Program-made: the position numbers and the translations under genes
Notes under the pieces: generated by a model
Seen by the model: the letters and a program-made list of their open reading frames with translations, nothing else
Databases searched by the model: none
Told to the model about the DNA's origin: nothing
In this document: piece after piece, positions 18,780-26,095 of the stretch
Numbering within the stretch: the stretch's first letter is position 1
How the letters are laid out: each line of letters opens with the position of its first letter
Assembly: GCF_900589395.1 (NCBI RefSeq)
Contig: NZ_UUIS01000014.1
Coordinates: 124,001-188,000, forward strand
Source: Pseudomonas viridiflava
GTDB lineage: Bacteria > Pseudomonadota > Gammaproteobacteria > Pseudomonadales > Pseudomonadaceae
Length of the DNA stretch: 64,000 nt
Direction: 5' to 3'

Positions 18780-20588
18780 ATGTCCAAGAAGATCTTTGTA
18801 ACCGACACCATCCTGCGTGACGCCCACCAGTCGCTGCTGGCCACCCGCATGCGCACCGAAGACATGCTGCCGATCTGCGACAAGCTCGACAAGGTCGGCT
18901 ATTGGTCGCTGGAAGTCTGGGGCGGCGCCACCTTCGACGCCTGCGTGCGCTTTCTCAAGGAAGACCCATGGGAGCGCCTGCGCCAGCTGCGTGCCGCATT
19001 GCCCAACACCCGCCTGCAAATGCTGCTGCGTGGCCAGAACCTGCTGGGCTACCGCCATTACAGCGATGACGTGGTCCGGGCATTCGTTGCCAAGGCGGCA
19101 GTCAACGGTATCGACGTGTTCCGCATCTTCGATGCCATGAACGACGTGCGTAACCTGCGCGTGGCCATCGAAGCGGTCAAGGCGTCGGGCAAGCATGCCC
19201 AGGGCACCATCGCCTACACCACCAGCCCCGTGCACACCATCGAGGCCTTCGTGGCCCAGGCCAGACAGATGGAGGCGATGGGCTGCGATTCGGTGGCGAT
19301 CAAGGACATGGCCGGCCTGCTGACGCCGTACGCCACCGGTGAGCTGGTCAAGGCGTTGAAGGCCGAGCAGTCGCTGCCGATCTTCATCCACTCCCATGAC
19401 ACCGCCGGCCTGGCTGCCATGTGCCAGCTCAAGGCGGTCGAGAACGGCGCCGAACACATCGATACGGCGATTTCCAGCTTCGCCTGGGGCACCAGCCACC
19501 CGGGCACCGAGTCGATGGTTGCCGCGCTCAAGGGCAGCGAATTCGACACCGGCCTGGACCTTGAGCTGCTGCAGGAAATCGGCCTGTACTTCTATGCGGT
19601 GCGCAAGAAGTACCACCAGTTCGAAAGCGAATTCACCGCCGTCGACACCCGTGTGCAGGTCAACCAGGTGCCGGGCGGGATGATTTCCAACCTGGCCAAC
19701 CAGCTCAAGGAGCAGGGCGCCCTGAGCCGCATGAGCGAAGTGCTGGCCGAGATTCCGCGGGTGCGCAAGGACCTGGGCTACCCGCCGCTGGTGACCCCGA
19801 CCTCGCAGATCGTCGGCACCCAGGCGTTCTTCAACGTGCTGGCCGGCGAGCGCTACAAGACCATCACCAACGAGGTCAAGCTGTACCTGCAAGGCGGCTA
19901 CGGCAAGGCGCCGGGCGCGGTGGACGAAAAACTGCGCCGTCAGGCAATCGGCAACGAAGAGCTGATCGACGTGCGTCCCGCCGACCTGCTCAAGCCGGAA
20001 ATGACCAAGCTGCGCGCCGACATCGACGGGCTGGCCAAGTCCGAAGAGGACGTGCTGACGTACGCCATGTTCCCGGACATCGGGCGCAAATTCCTCGAAG
20101 AACGTGCTGCCGGCACTCTGGTGCCCGAAGCGCTGCTGCCCATCCCTGAAGCCGGCAGCGTGGCCCGTGCCGGTGGTGAAGGCGTACCGACCGAGTTCGT
20201 CATCGACGTGCACGGCGAGACCTACCGCGTCGACATCACCGGTGTCGGCGTCAAGGCCGAAGGCAAGCGGCACTTCTACCTGTCGATCGACGGCATGCCT
20301 GAAGAGGTGGTGTTCGAGCCGCTCAACGAATTTGTCAGTGGCGGTGGCAGCAAGCGCGGCCAGGCCAGCGCGCCGGGTCATGTCAGTACCACCATGCCGG
20401 GCAATATCGTCGATGTGCTGGTCAAGGAAGGCGACACGGTCAAGGTCGGCCAGGCGGTGCTGATCACCGAAGCGATGAAGATGGAAACCGAAGTCCAGGC
20501 CTCGATTGCCGGCAAGATCGTCGCCATTCACGTGGCCAAGGGCGACCGGGTCAACCCGGGCGAGATCCTGATCGAGATCGAAGGCTGA
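18780..20588 (+). CDS. pycB: Pyruvate carboxylase subunit B (oxaloacetate decarboxylase alpha-like)
   Basis: A 602-residue protein, often labelled OadA. The carboxyltransferase domain (HMGL-like TIM barrel, about 1-270) begins VTDTILRDAHQSLLATRM, a conserved-domain middle follows, and a C-terminal biotinyl-lysine domain carries ITEAMKMETEVQ with the biotin-accepting lysine. It transfers carboxylate to pyruvate, giving oxaloacetate. No membrane subunits (OadB, OadG) are encoded nearby, so a sodium-pump decarboxylase is unlikely. It starts 11 bp after pycA and ends before a strong terminator. Confidence 0.9.
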   Translation: MSKKIFVTDTILRDAHQSLLATRMRTEDMLPICDKLDKVGYWSLEVWGGATFDACVRFLKEDPWERLRQLRAALPNTRLQMLLRGQNLLGYRHYSDDVVRAFVAKAAVNGIDVFRIFDAMNDVRNLRVAIEAVKASGKHAQGTIAYTTSPVHTIEAFVAQARQMEAMGCDSVAIKDMAGLLTPYATGELVKALKAEQSLPIFIHSHDTAGLAAMCQLKAVENGAEHIDTAISSFAWGTSHPGTESMVAALKGSEFDTGLDLELLQEIGLYFYAVRKKYHQFESEFTAVDTRVQVNQVPGGMISNLANQLKEQGALSRMSEVLAEIPRVRKDLGYPPLVTPTSQIVGTQAFFNVLAGERYKTITNEVKLYLQGGYGKAPGAVDEKLRRQAIGNEELIDVRPADLLKPEMTKLRADIDGLAKSEEDVLTYAMFPDIGRKFLEERAAGTLVPEALLPIPEAGSVARAGGEGVPTEFVIDVHGETYRVDITGVGVKAEGKRHFYLSIDGMPEEVVFEPLNEFVSGGGSKRGQASAPGHVSTTMPGNIVDVLVKEGDTVKVGQAVLITEAMKMETEVQASIAGKIVAIHVAKGDRVNPGEILIEIEG

Positions 20589-20621
20589 CAGCGCCTTACA
20601 GATTCAACGGTTAACCTCATT

Positions 20622-20647
20622 GGGGAGCGTAATAGCTCCCCTTTTTT
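20622..20647 (+). terminator. Intrinsic terminator of pycA-pycB
   Basis: GGGGAGC (20622-20628) pairs with GCTCCCC (20635-20641) around GTAATA, followed by six T residues. It lies 34 bp after the pycB stop codon. Confidence 0.9.
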
Positions 20648-20668
20648 ATGGGCGTGAAAAAACCAGCC

Positions 20669-20766
20669 TGCATTAAAATGCACTTTCTGGGCAGTCTAAA
20701 CCCTAAAAAATGCACTATAGTGCAGAAAGTCTCGGCTCAATCGGCGGTGGGGTGCATTAAAGTGCA
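20669..20766. promoter_or_regulatory. Three phased 14-bp operators upstream of the hipA-like gene
   Basis: Three palindromic 14-mers of the form TGCAyTAwArTGCA occur at 20669-20682 (TGCATTAAAATGCA), 20711-20724 (TGCACTATAGTGCA) and 20753-20766 (TGCATTAAAGTGCA). Their starts are exactly 42 bp apart, about four helical turns, so all face the same side of the DNA. The last ends 8 bp before the hipA ATG and so covers the ribosome-binding region. The array is probably bound by the HipB-like product. Confidence 0.8.
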
Positions 20767-20774
20767 GATCAGGC

Positions 20775-22100
20775 ATGTATAACCTTACGCTTCAGCTATT
20801 TACCGACGGTGCCTGGCAGGACGCCATGAGCCTGTCCTTCAGCGATCCTGCCAAGGGCTTTGGCAGCCCGTGCCGTATCGCCTATAAGTCCGCCTACGTG
20901 CATGCCCATCCGCAGGCATTCGAGAGTCCCTTTGCCAAGGCAGTCAGCGCCTGTCTGCCGGTGGATTTCGAGCCATTGTTGTTCAGTCACGCGCCGGCAT
21001 TCCTGCATGACATCGCGCCGGCCGGTGCGGCAAAACGCTTCTTGTTGAAGTTCTTCGGTCTGCAAAAACCTGAAGGCATGAGCGACGACCTGTACTTGCT
21101 GGGTCGCAGCACGCCAGCGCCTGTCGGCCATCTGCGTATCAAGGAATCGGCCGAGGCGTTGCAAGAGGATGACCCCTTGGGGTTTACCCGCCAGGATGTG
21201 ATCAGCCGCGACCAGCGTTTTCTTGAATATGCCTATGAGCAGGGTGCCGCGATTGGCGGGGCGACCGGGGCCGGGGGTGAGGCGCCAAAATTGCTGATGA
21301 CCCAAGGCCTGGACGGGTTGTTGTATCCCGATGCCGTGCTGGCCGATGAGCAGGCACAAGCGCACTGGTTCATCAAGTTCGCGCGCAATCAGGCCCTGAA
21401 CAATGACCAGATGATCTTGCACGCTGAGTGCCTGTACTACCGCGCGTTACAGACTCTGGGCATCGAGACCGTGGCCACGGCCGACATGGCGCTGGAGCAG
21501 GCCGACAAGCCGAGCCTGTGGATGAGGCGTTTCGACCGGCGTGTCACGGCGCAAGGTGTCGAGCGCCTGGCAGTCGAGTCGATGTATTCGCTGGCCGGGG
21601 TGACCGTGCCGGGCAGCCCGATGGACCATGTGCAGGTCATCGAGCGTCTGGTCGCCCTGTGGGCGCAGGCCGGGCAACAGGTCGAGGTGCCGGAACTGGT
21701 GGCCGATTACCTGCGCCGTGACCTGATCAACAAGATTCTGGGCAATTCGGACAATCATGGCCGCAACACCGCGATCATCCGGCAGGACAATGCCTGGCGG
21801 CTGGCGCCGATCTATGACCTGGCGCCCATGGTAATGGACGCCGAAGGTGTGACCCGCACGACCAAGTGGCCCAGGCCCATCGAACGTGCCGGTGATGTTG
21901 ACTGGCGTGCGGCCTGCCAGGCGCTCAGTGGCCTTCTCGATCCGGAGCAGGCCTTCGAGCGTCTGCGTCAGGACGCACAGGTCCTGCGGGCGTTGCCGGA
22001 TATTCTGCGTGACGAGGGCTTGCCGCCGTCCGTCTTCAACCATCCGGCCATTGCCTTGGGCAGCCTGGACCAACGCCTGCGCCACTGGAACCTGTCATGA
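20775..22100 (+). CDS. HipA-family kinase-like toxin
   Basis: A 441-residue HipA-family protein. The C-terminal half has the kinase-like core: HWFIKFARN, LHAECLYYRALQTLGI, the catalytic-loop segment NKILGNSDNHGRN near residue 325, and APIYDLAPM with the metal-binding Asp near residue 345. HipA proteins phosphorylate aminoacyl-tRNA synthetases or other targets and slow growth. The glycine-rich loop reads AIGGATGAGGEAPK, without the serine that is autophosphorylated in E. coli HipA. The toxin precedes the antitoxin gene, the reverse of hipBA. Target and toxicity are not known from sequence. Confidence 0.82.
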   Translation: MYNLTLQLFTDGAWQDAMSLSFSDPAKGFGSPCRIAYKSAYVHAHPQAFESPFAKAVSACLPVDFEPLLFSHAPAFLHDIAPAGAAKRFLLKFFGLQKPEGMSDDLYLLGRSTPAPVGHLRIKESAEALQEDDPLGFTRQDVISRDQRFLEYAYEQGAAIGGATGAGGEAPKLLMTQGLDGLLYPDAVLADEQAQAHWFIKFARNQALNNDQMILHAECLYYRALQTLGIETVATADMALEQADKPSLWMRRFDRRVTAQGVERLAVESMYSLAGVTVPGSPMDHVQVIERLVALWAQAGQQVEVPELVADYLRRDLINKILGNSDNHGRNTAIIRQDNAWRLAPIYDLAPMVMDAEGVTRTTKWPRPIERAGDVDWRAACQALSGLLDPEQAFERLRQDAQVLRALPDILRDEGLPPSVFNHPAIALGSLDQRLRHWNLS

Positions 22101-22375
22101 CCCTGTCCATCGATGCGCGCATATTGCTGATCGAAAGCGTCCAGCAAGGCATTGCCGACGGCAGCCTGCAATTGGGCCAGGCGGTGAAGCGCCTGCGCGT
22201 GGAAGGCGCGGGCATGCTCCAGAGTGACTATGCGCAGTTGTGCAGGATTTCGGTGCGCACCCTGATCCAGATCGAGCAGGGCGAGGGCAACCCGACACTC
22301 AAATCCCTGAATGCCGTGTTCCGGCCCTTTGGCTTGCAGATGGGGGTGGTCAGGCGTCAGCGGCACATCAGCTGA
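22097..22375 (+). CDS. HipB-like XRE antitoxin/repressor
   Basis: A 92-residue protein with a helix-turn-helix domain of the XRE type. LGQAVKRLRVEGAGMLQSDYAQLCRISVRTLIQIEQGEGNP has the layout of HipB/Cro-like regulators, residues about 27-72. The ATG overlaps the hipA stop (ATGA), giving translational coupling. It is expected to neutralise the HipA-like protein and to repress the operon through the three operators upstream, which is inference from family behaviour. It converges on a GNAT gene with a 15-bp gap. Confidence 0.8.
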   Translation: MTLSIDARILLIESVQQGIADGSLQLGQAVKRLRVEGAGMLQSDYAQLCRISVRTLIQIEQGEGNPTLKSLNAVFRPFGLQMGVVRRQRHIS

Positions 22376-22390
22376 CGCTTGAGCCGACGG

Positions 22391-23068
22391 TCAGGCGTCA
22401 GCGCGCAGGGCTTCCAGCGTTTTCAGCTGGCGGCCGTCGGCAAAGTTGTCCAGCGACAGCCAGTGCTCGAAGGCCTGTTGCACCGCCTGCCATTCGCTGT
22501 CGAGGATCGAGAACCAGGCCGTGTCACGGTTAATGCCCTTGACCACCATGTGCTGGCGGAAAGTCCCTTCGAAGCTGAACCCCAGGCGCTCGGCGGCCCT
22601 CAGGGAGCGGGCGTTGTTGGCGTTGCATTTCCATTCCAGGCGCCGGTTGCCCAGCGCGAAGGCTTCGCGCGCCAGCAGGTAAATGGCCTCGGTGCTCTTG
22701 GGCGTGCGCTGCATGGCCGCGCCAAAGGTGACATGGCCGATCTCGATGCGGCCGTGAGCGGCCACGATCGACATCAGGCTGATGACACCCTCGACCTTGC
22801 CGCTGGTCTGGTCGACCACACTGTAGAACCACGGGTCGCTGTCCTGGGCATGGCGTTGCAGCCAGGCGTCGAAGTCGCTGCGGGCCTGGAACGGGCCGTA
22901 AGGCAGGTAGTCCCAGAGCGCACGGTCCGAGCCCGGACCTTCGAGCGTGTTCCACAGGTCATCGCCGTGGCGTGCCGGGTCGAGCTTTTCCAGGCGGATG
23001 AAGCGGCCTTGCAAAGGTCGGGCGGTGGGCAGGGCGGCGGGTTGCCAGTTCAGTGGAGCATCGGACAT
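22391..23068 (-). CDS. GNAT N-acetyltransferase (RimJ/RimL-like)
   Basis: A 225-residue GNAT-fold acetyltransferase. It has FIRLEKLDPARHGDDLW at the N-terminus, IEIGHVTFGAAMQRTPKSTEAIYLLAREAF in the core, and the acetyl-CoA and C-terminal signature NNARSLRAAERLGFSFEGTFRQHMVVKG. This arrangement is typical of RimJ/RimL-like enzymes that acetylate amino groups, but the substrate cannot be assigned. The start at 23068 (MSDAPLNW) follows the preceding gene by 16 bp. The frame extends upstream but those residues are antisense to the next gene's codons. It is probably the last gene of a three-gene unit with the two genes upstream. Confidence 0.83.
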   Translation of the reverse strand: MSDAPLNWQPAALPTARPLQGRFIRLEKLDPARHGDDLWNTLEGPGSDRALWDYLPYGPFQARSDFDAWLQRHAQDSDPWFYSVVDQTSGKVEGVISLMSIVAAHGRIEIGHVTFGAAMQRTPKSTEAIYLLAREAFALGNRRLEWKCNANNARSLRAAERLGFSFEGTFRQHMVVKGINRDTAWFSILDSEWQAVQQAFEHWLSLDNFADGRQLKTLEALRADA

Positions 23069-23084
23069 GACGGCATTCCTGAAG

Positions 23085-23531
23085 TCAGAGCGTTTTGCGA
23101 AATTGAATGAAACCGCCGCGTTCCGCAATCCGTTCGTACAACTGGATGGCCGTGGCGTTGGTTTCGTGGGTGAGCCAGTGCACCTTGCGGCTACCTTGTT
23201 CGTGGGCACGGGCATAGACGTATTCGATCAACTGCCGGCCGACGCCGGTGCCGCGCTGCTGCGGGTCGACGAACAGGTCCTGCAAATAGCAGGAATCCTC
23301 GATGCTCCAGTTAGAGCGATGGAAGATGAAATTGACCAGGCCCACGGCCTGATCGCCTTGCCAGGCGAGGGCGGCGTAGGTCGGCTCCTGCTCATCGAGC
23401 AGGCGCTGCCAGGTCGAGGCGCTGACCTCCTCGCGCAGTTCGGCCTGATAGAAGTGCAGGTAGGCCTGCCACAGCGCCAGCCAGGCGGCATGGTCGTCAG
23501 TGCTCACGGGGCGGATATGGATGTCGGTCAT
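23085..23531 (-). CDS. GNAT N-acetyltransferase, possibly PaiA-like
   Basis: A 148-residue GNAT enzyme with IHIRPVSTDDHAAWLALWQAY at the start and the acetyl-CoA loop region LQDLFVDPQQRGTGVGRQLIEY. The C-terminal motif is HETNATAIQLYERIAERGGFIQF. It lies 9 bp downstream of the PaiB-like gene on the same strand. In Bacillus, PaiA is a polyamine-type N-acetyltransferase paired with PaiB, so a related function is suggested by context alone. The substrate is unknown. Confidence 0.82.
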   Translation of the reverse strand: MTDIHIRPVSTDDHAAWLALWQAYLHFYQAELREEVSASTWQRLLDEQEPTYAALAWQGDQAVGLVNFIFHRSNWSIEDSCYLQDLFVDPQQRGTGVGRQLIEYVYARAHEQGSRKVHWLTHETNATAIQLYERIAERGGFIQFRKTL

Positions 23532-23540
23532 GGTCGGTCC

Positions 23541-24164
23541 TCAGCTCATCAAGCGGGCAATGTGTTGGTCGTGCGGGTCCTGACTGGCCGCCAGGCCGTC
23601 GCGCACGCCCTGGATGTCGGTGGCGCTGCGGTTCTGGCTGAGCTTGCGCTTGCCCAGCAGGCGCTCGATGGGCAGGGCGAAACCGGTGATGGCGCCCAGC
23701 ATCTTGTCAATGTAGTCGGCCGGCGCGTCGTCAATGGACCACGGCGCTGTGCGACCCGCCTCGTGGCGTTCGCTCAGTGCGCCTACCAGTTGGCGCAGGG
23801 CCGCCGCCTCGGTGATCAGCTGTGGCCGGCCCCAGGCGTGCACGGCCAGGTAATTCCAGGTCGGCACCGCTTTGCCGTGCTCGGCCTTGCTGGGGTAGAG
23901 CGATGGGCTGACATAGGCGTCATGGCCTGCAAATACCAGCATCACCTCGTGTGCGCCGGTCAGCTCGCGCCCTTGCGGGTTGGCCTTGGCCAGGTGGCCA
24001 TAGAGCGTGCCATGCGAGCCCTGGTCGCGGCGCAGCAACAAGGGCAGGTGAGTGGCTTGCAGGCCGGATTCGCCGTGGGTCACCAGCAGAGCCAGACGGC
24101 ACTGCTCGATCTGCTGCCACTGGCTGAGCAGGTCGTCGTCTTTGAAAGCGGCGGGGATGTACAT
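23541..24164 (-). CDS. FMN-binding PaiB-family protein
   Basis: A 207-residue protein of the PaiB family (FMN-binding split barrel). Typical segments are MYIPAAFKDDD at the N-terminus, THGESGLQATHLPLLLRRD, AKANPQGRELTGAHEVMLVF, and VPTWNYLAVHAWGRPQLI. Family members are annotated as FMN-binding negative transcriptional regulators, and PaiB of Bacillus reduces sporulation and protease gene expression. Whether this one binds DNA is not known. It is first in a likely operon with two GNAT genes and divergent from a MocR regulator. Confidence 0.85.
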   Translation of the reverse strand: MYIPAAFKDDDLLSQWQQIEQCRLALLVTHGESGLQATHLPLLLRRDQGSHGTLYGHLAKANPQGRELTGAHEVMLVFAGHDAYVSPSLYPSKAEHGKAVPTWNYLAVHAWGRPQLITEAAALRQLVGALSERHEAGRTAPWSIDDAPADYIDKMLGAITGFALPIERLLGKRKLSQNRSATDIQGVRDGLAASQDPHDQHIARLMS

Positions 24165-24207
24165 GTGGATTCTCCTTGGCGGACAGACGAATCCTAGGCA
24201 GGCTATT

Positions 24208-24224
24208 GGTTCTTGGTAAGAGCC
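24208..24224. promoter_or_regulatory. Candidate operator between paiB-like and mocR-like genes
   Basis: GGTTCTTGGTAAGAGCC is an inverted repeat of seven-base arms with one mismatch around GGT, in the 64-bp divergent gap. It ends four bases before the first ATG of the MocR gene, so it may be that regulator's site controlling both directions. This is inferred from position. Confidence 0.45.
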
Positions 24225-24228
24225 ATTA

Positions 24229-25842
24229 ATGCGTCATTTGACAGGGCCAATTGCAGTGACCAATCCGCCTTCGGTATTTCCCTTCGACCCGACCGGTCTG
24301 CAACTGGACCGCCGCCAGGGCTTGAGTCGCCAACTCTATCAACTGTTGCGCCAGCGCATTCTCGACGGGCGCCTGGTCAGTGGTACGCGTCTGCCGGCCA
24401 GCCGCGACCTGGCGAGCGCGCTGGGCATTTCCCGCAACAGCGTGATGCGTGCCTATGACCAGCTATATGCCGAAGGCTTCACTGAAGGCCGCGTCGGTGA
24501 TGGCACCTATGTCGCTCGCCTGCCTGACCCCTCTGCCTTGGGCAAGCGCGGCGAAAAACAGTTATCCACTCAGTTGTCCACAGGGTTACGCACAGGGTTA
24601 TCGACAGGTTTATCCACAAATCCATCAGAAATTGCGCCACTTCCAGTCGAAAAAGTTATCCACAGTGCAGCGCTGACGCTGTTGCAGACCCACAGTCTGC
24701 CCGCGCCGAAAAGTGGCGAACCACGTGCGTTTCGCGTGGGTGTACCGGCATTCGACCTGTTTCCCTTTGCCATCTGGGGCAAGTTGTACGGGGCCTTCTG
24801 GCGCAAACCGGACCTGCAACTGCTCGGGTATGGCGAACCGGCCGGTGATCGCCACCTGCGCGAGCTGATTGCGCTGTACCTGCGCTCTTCGCGCGGGGTG
24901 CCGTGTACCGCTGAGCAAATTGTGATCACCAGTGGCGCACAGCAAGCCATCAGCCTTTGTGCACAATTGCTGCTGGACCCCGGCATGGGCGTGGCGGTGG
25001 AAAACCCGGGCTATCGCGCTGCGGCCAATGCCTTTGCGATTGCCGGGGCGCGATTGCATGGCATGCCGGTCGACAGTGAAGGCATGTGTTGCGCGAACCT
25101 AGAGGCCAGTGGCTGCTCGCTGGCGTATGTCACGCCCTCGCACCAGTACCCGACCGGGGTGGTGATGAGCCTGGCACGGCGTCTGCAATTGCTGGCCTGG
25201 GCGCACCGCACCGGTGGCTGGATCGTCGAGGACGACTACGACGGCGAGTACCGCTACAGCGGCGCGCCCCTGACCCCGCTGGCGGCCCTCGATGGCCGGG
25301 GTCGGGTGTTGTACGTGGGCACCTTTGGCAAAATTGCTTTTCCGGCGCTGCGTCTGGGGTACCTGGTATTGCCGCAGGCGCTGGTCGAGGCGTTCGGCCA
25401 GCGCCGGGCGCTGGACATGCGCCATTCCGAGGCGGTAACCCAGACCGTCATGGCGCAGTTCATTGCCCAAGGGCATTTCCAGCGGCATATCCGGCGCATG
25501 CGCCGGGCCGCGTTGAGCCGGCGCAATGCCCTGCTGGCCGGCTGGCCACAAGACTTATCCGGCTGCGAACCCATGCCGCAGGGGGTGGCGGGCCTGCACG
25601 TGGCGGTCAAGGTCGACAGCCTGGCCCGTGAGCAGCAACTGGTCGCCCAAGCGGCGGCGGTGGGGGTGGAGGTCAACCCCTTGAGCGATTACTGGTTGCC
25701 GGAATCGACCACGCCGGCCGATCAGCGCGCCGGCCTGGTGCTGGGCTTTGCCGCCGTGCCGGAGCCGGCGATAGCCGATGCCCTGGCGCGGCTGCGCAAA
25801 GCGTGGCAAACGCCAGCTACACAACACACCGGAGCCCAGTAG
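24229..25842 (+). CDS. MocR/PdxR-family regulator (GntR-aminotransferase fusion)
   Basis: A 537-residue fusion. The GntR winged helix (about 25-95) has GLSRQLYQLLRQRILDGRL and RLPASRDLASALGISRNSVMRAY. A repetitive linker (about 111-140) follows, then a fold-type-I aminotransferase domain with VEDDYDGEYRYSG and the PLP-lysine segment VGTFGKIAFPALRLGY. MocR proteins use PLP as cofactor and sense amino-compound effectors. The linker has four-residue repeats (QLST, QLST, GLRT, GLST, GLST), encoded by DnaA-box-like DNA. The ATG at 24229 has no clear Shine-Dalgarno. A GTG at 24256 is an alternative. Its stop codon lies inside a REP element. Confidence 0.87.
   Translation: MRHLTGPIAVTNPPSVFPFDPTGLQLDRRQGLSRQLYQLLRQRILDGRLVSGTRLPASRDLASALGISRNSVMRAYDQLYAEGFTEGRVGDGTYVARLPDPSALGKRGEKQLSTQLSTGLRTGLSTGLSTNPSEIAPLPVEKVIHSAALTLLQTHSLPAPKSGEPRAFRVGVPAFDLFPFAIWGKLYGAFWRKPDLQLLGYGEPAGDRHLRELIALYLRSSRGVPCTAEQIVITSGAQQAISLCAQLLLDPGMGVAVENPGYRAAANAFAIAGARLHGMPVDSEGMCCANLEASGCSLAYVTPSHQYPTGVVMSLARRLQLLAWAHRTGGWIVEDDYDGEYRYSGAPLTPLAALDGRGRVLYVGTFGKIAFPALRLGYLVLPQALVEAFGQRRALDMRHSEAVTQTVMAQFIAQGHFQRHIRRMRRAALSRRNALLAGWPQDLSGCEPMPQGVAGLHVAVKVDSLAREQQLVAQAAAVGVEVNPLSDYWLPESTTPADQRAGLVLGFAAVPEPAIADALARLRKAWQTPATQHTGAQ
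24562..24664 (+). repeat. Cluster of six DnaA-box-like 9-mers within the MocR gene
   Basis: Five 9-mers start every 12 bp: TTATCCACT (24562), TTGTCCACA (24574), TTACGCACA (24586), TTATCGACA (24598) and TTATCCACA (24610). A sixth, TTATCCACA, starts at 24656. Two are perfect DnaA boxes (TTATnCACA), and the other four differ by one base or so. All are in the same orientation. The array encodes the linker of the regulator, so it is also a 12-bp coding tandem repeat. Confidence 0.8.
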
Positions 25843-26003
25843 GAGCGCGCTTGCCCGCGACCGGCTGCGTTAGCAGTCGTAAATTTGTGGCGTTTCATAG
25901 ATCCCGGACGGGGTAGCAGTCGTAAATTTGTGGCGTTGCGCAAATTTTGCGAGCGCTTCGCACTCGGTCGTCCGAGTGCGGCCCAGGCCAAGCGCGCTCC
26001 TAC
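25839..26003. repeat. Composite REP element, copy 2
   Basis: A second copy of the composite element, with GTAGGAGCGCG at the left and CGCGCTCCTAC at the right. Inside are GCTGCGTTAGCAGTCGTAAATTT-type modules (two copies) and GCGAGCGCTTCGCACTCGGTCG. The left end supplies the TAG stop codon of the MocR gene (25840-25842), so the element abuts or has invaded the 3' end of that gene. Confidence 0.85.
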
Positions 26004-26095
26004 GCCGGCCTGTGTGGCCAATGCGTTAATTGTGGGCCGAATGCCGGCGGGCTATTTATACTCGGCGCTCTTTTTTGGCAGGCTTGGAAAAATCC

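Noticed and set aside
22348..22403. 15-bp direct repeat GGTCAGGCGTCAGCG at 22348 and 22389
   Set aside because: Both copies are at coding 3' ends and do not flank the hip module, so they do not mark an insertion.
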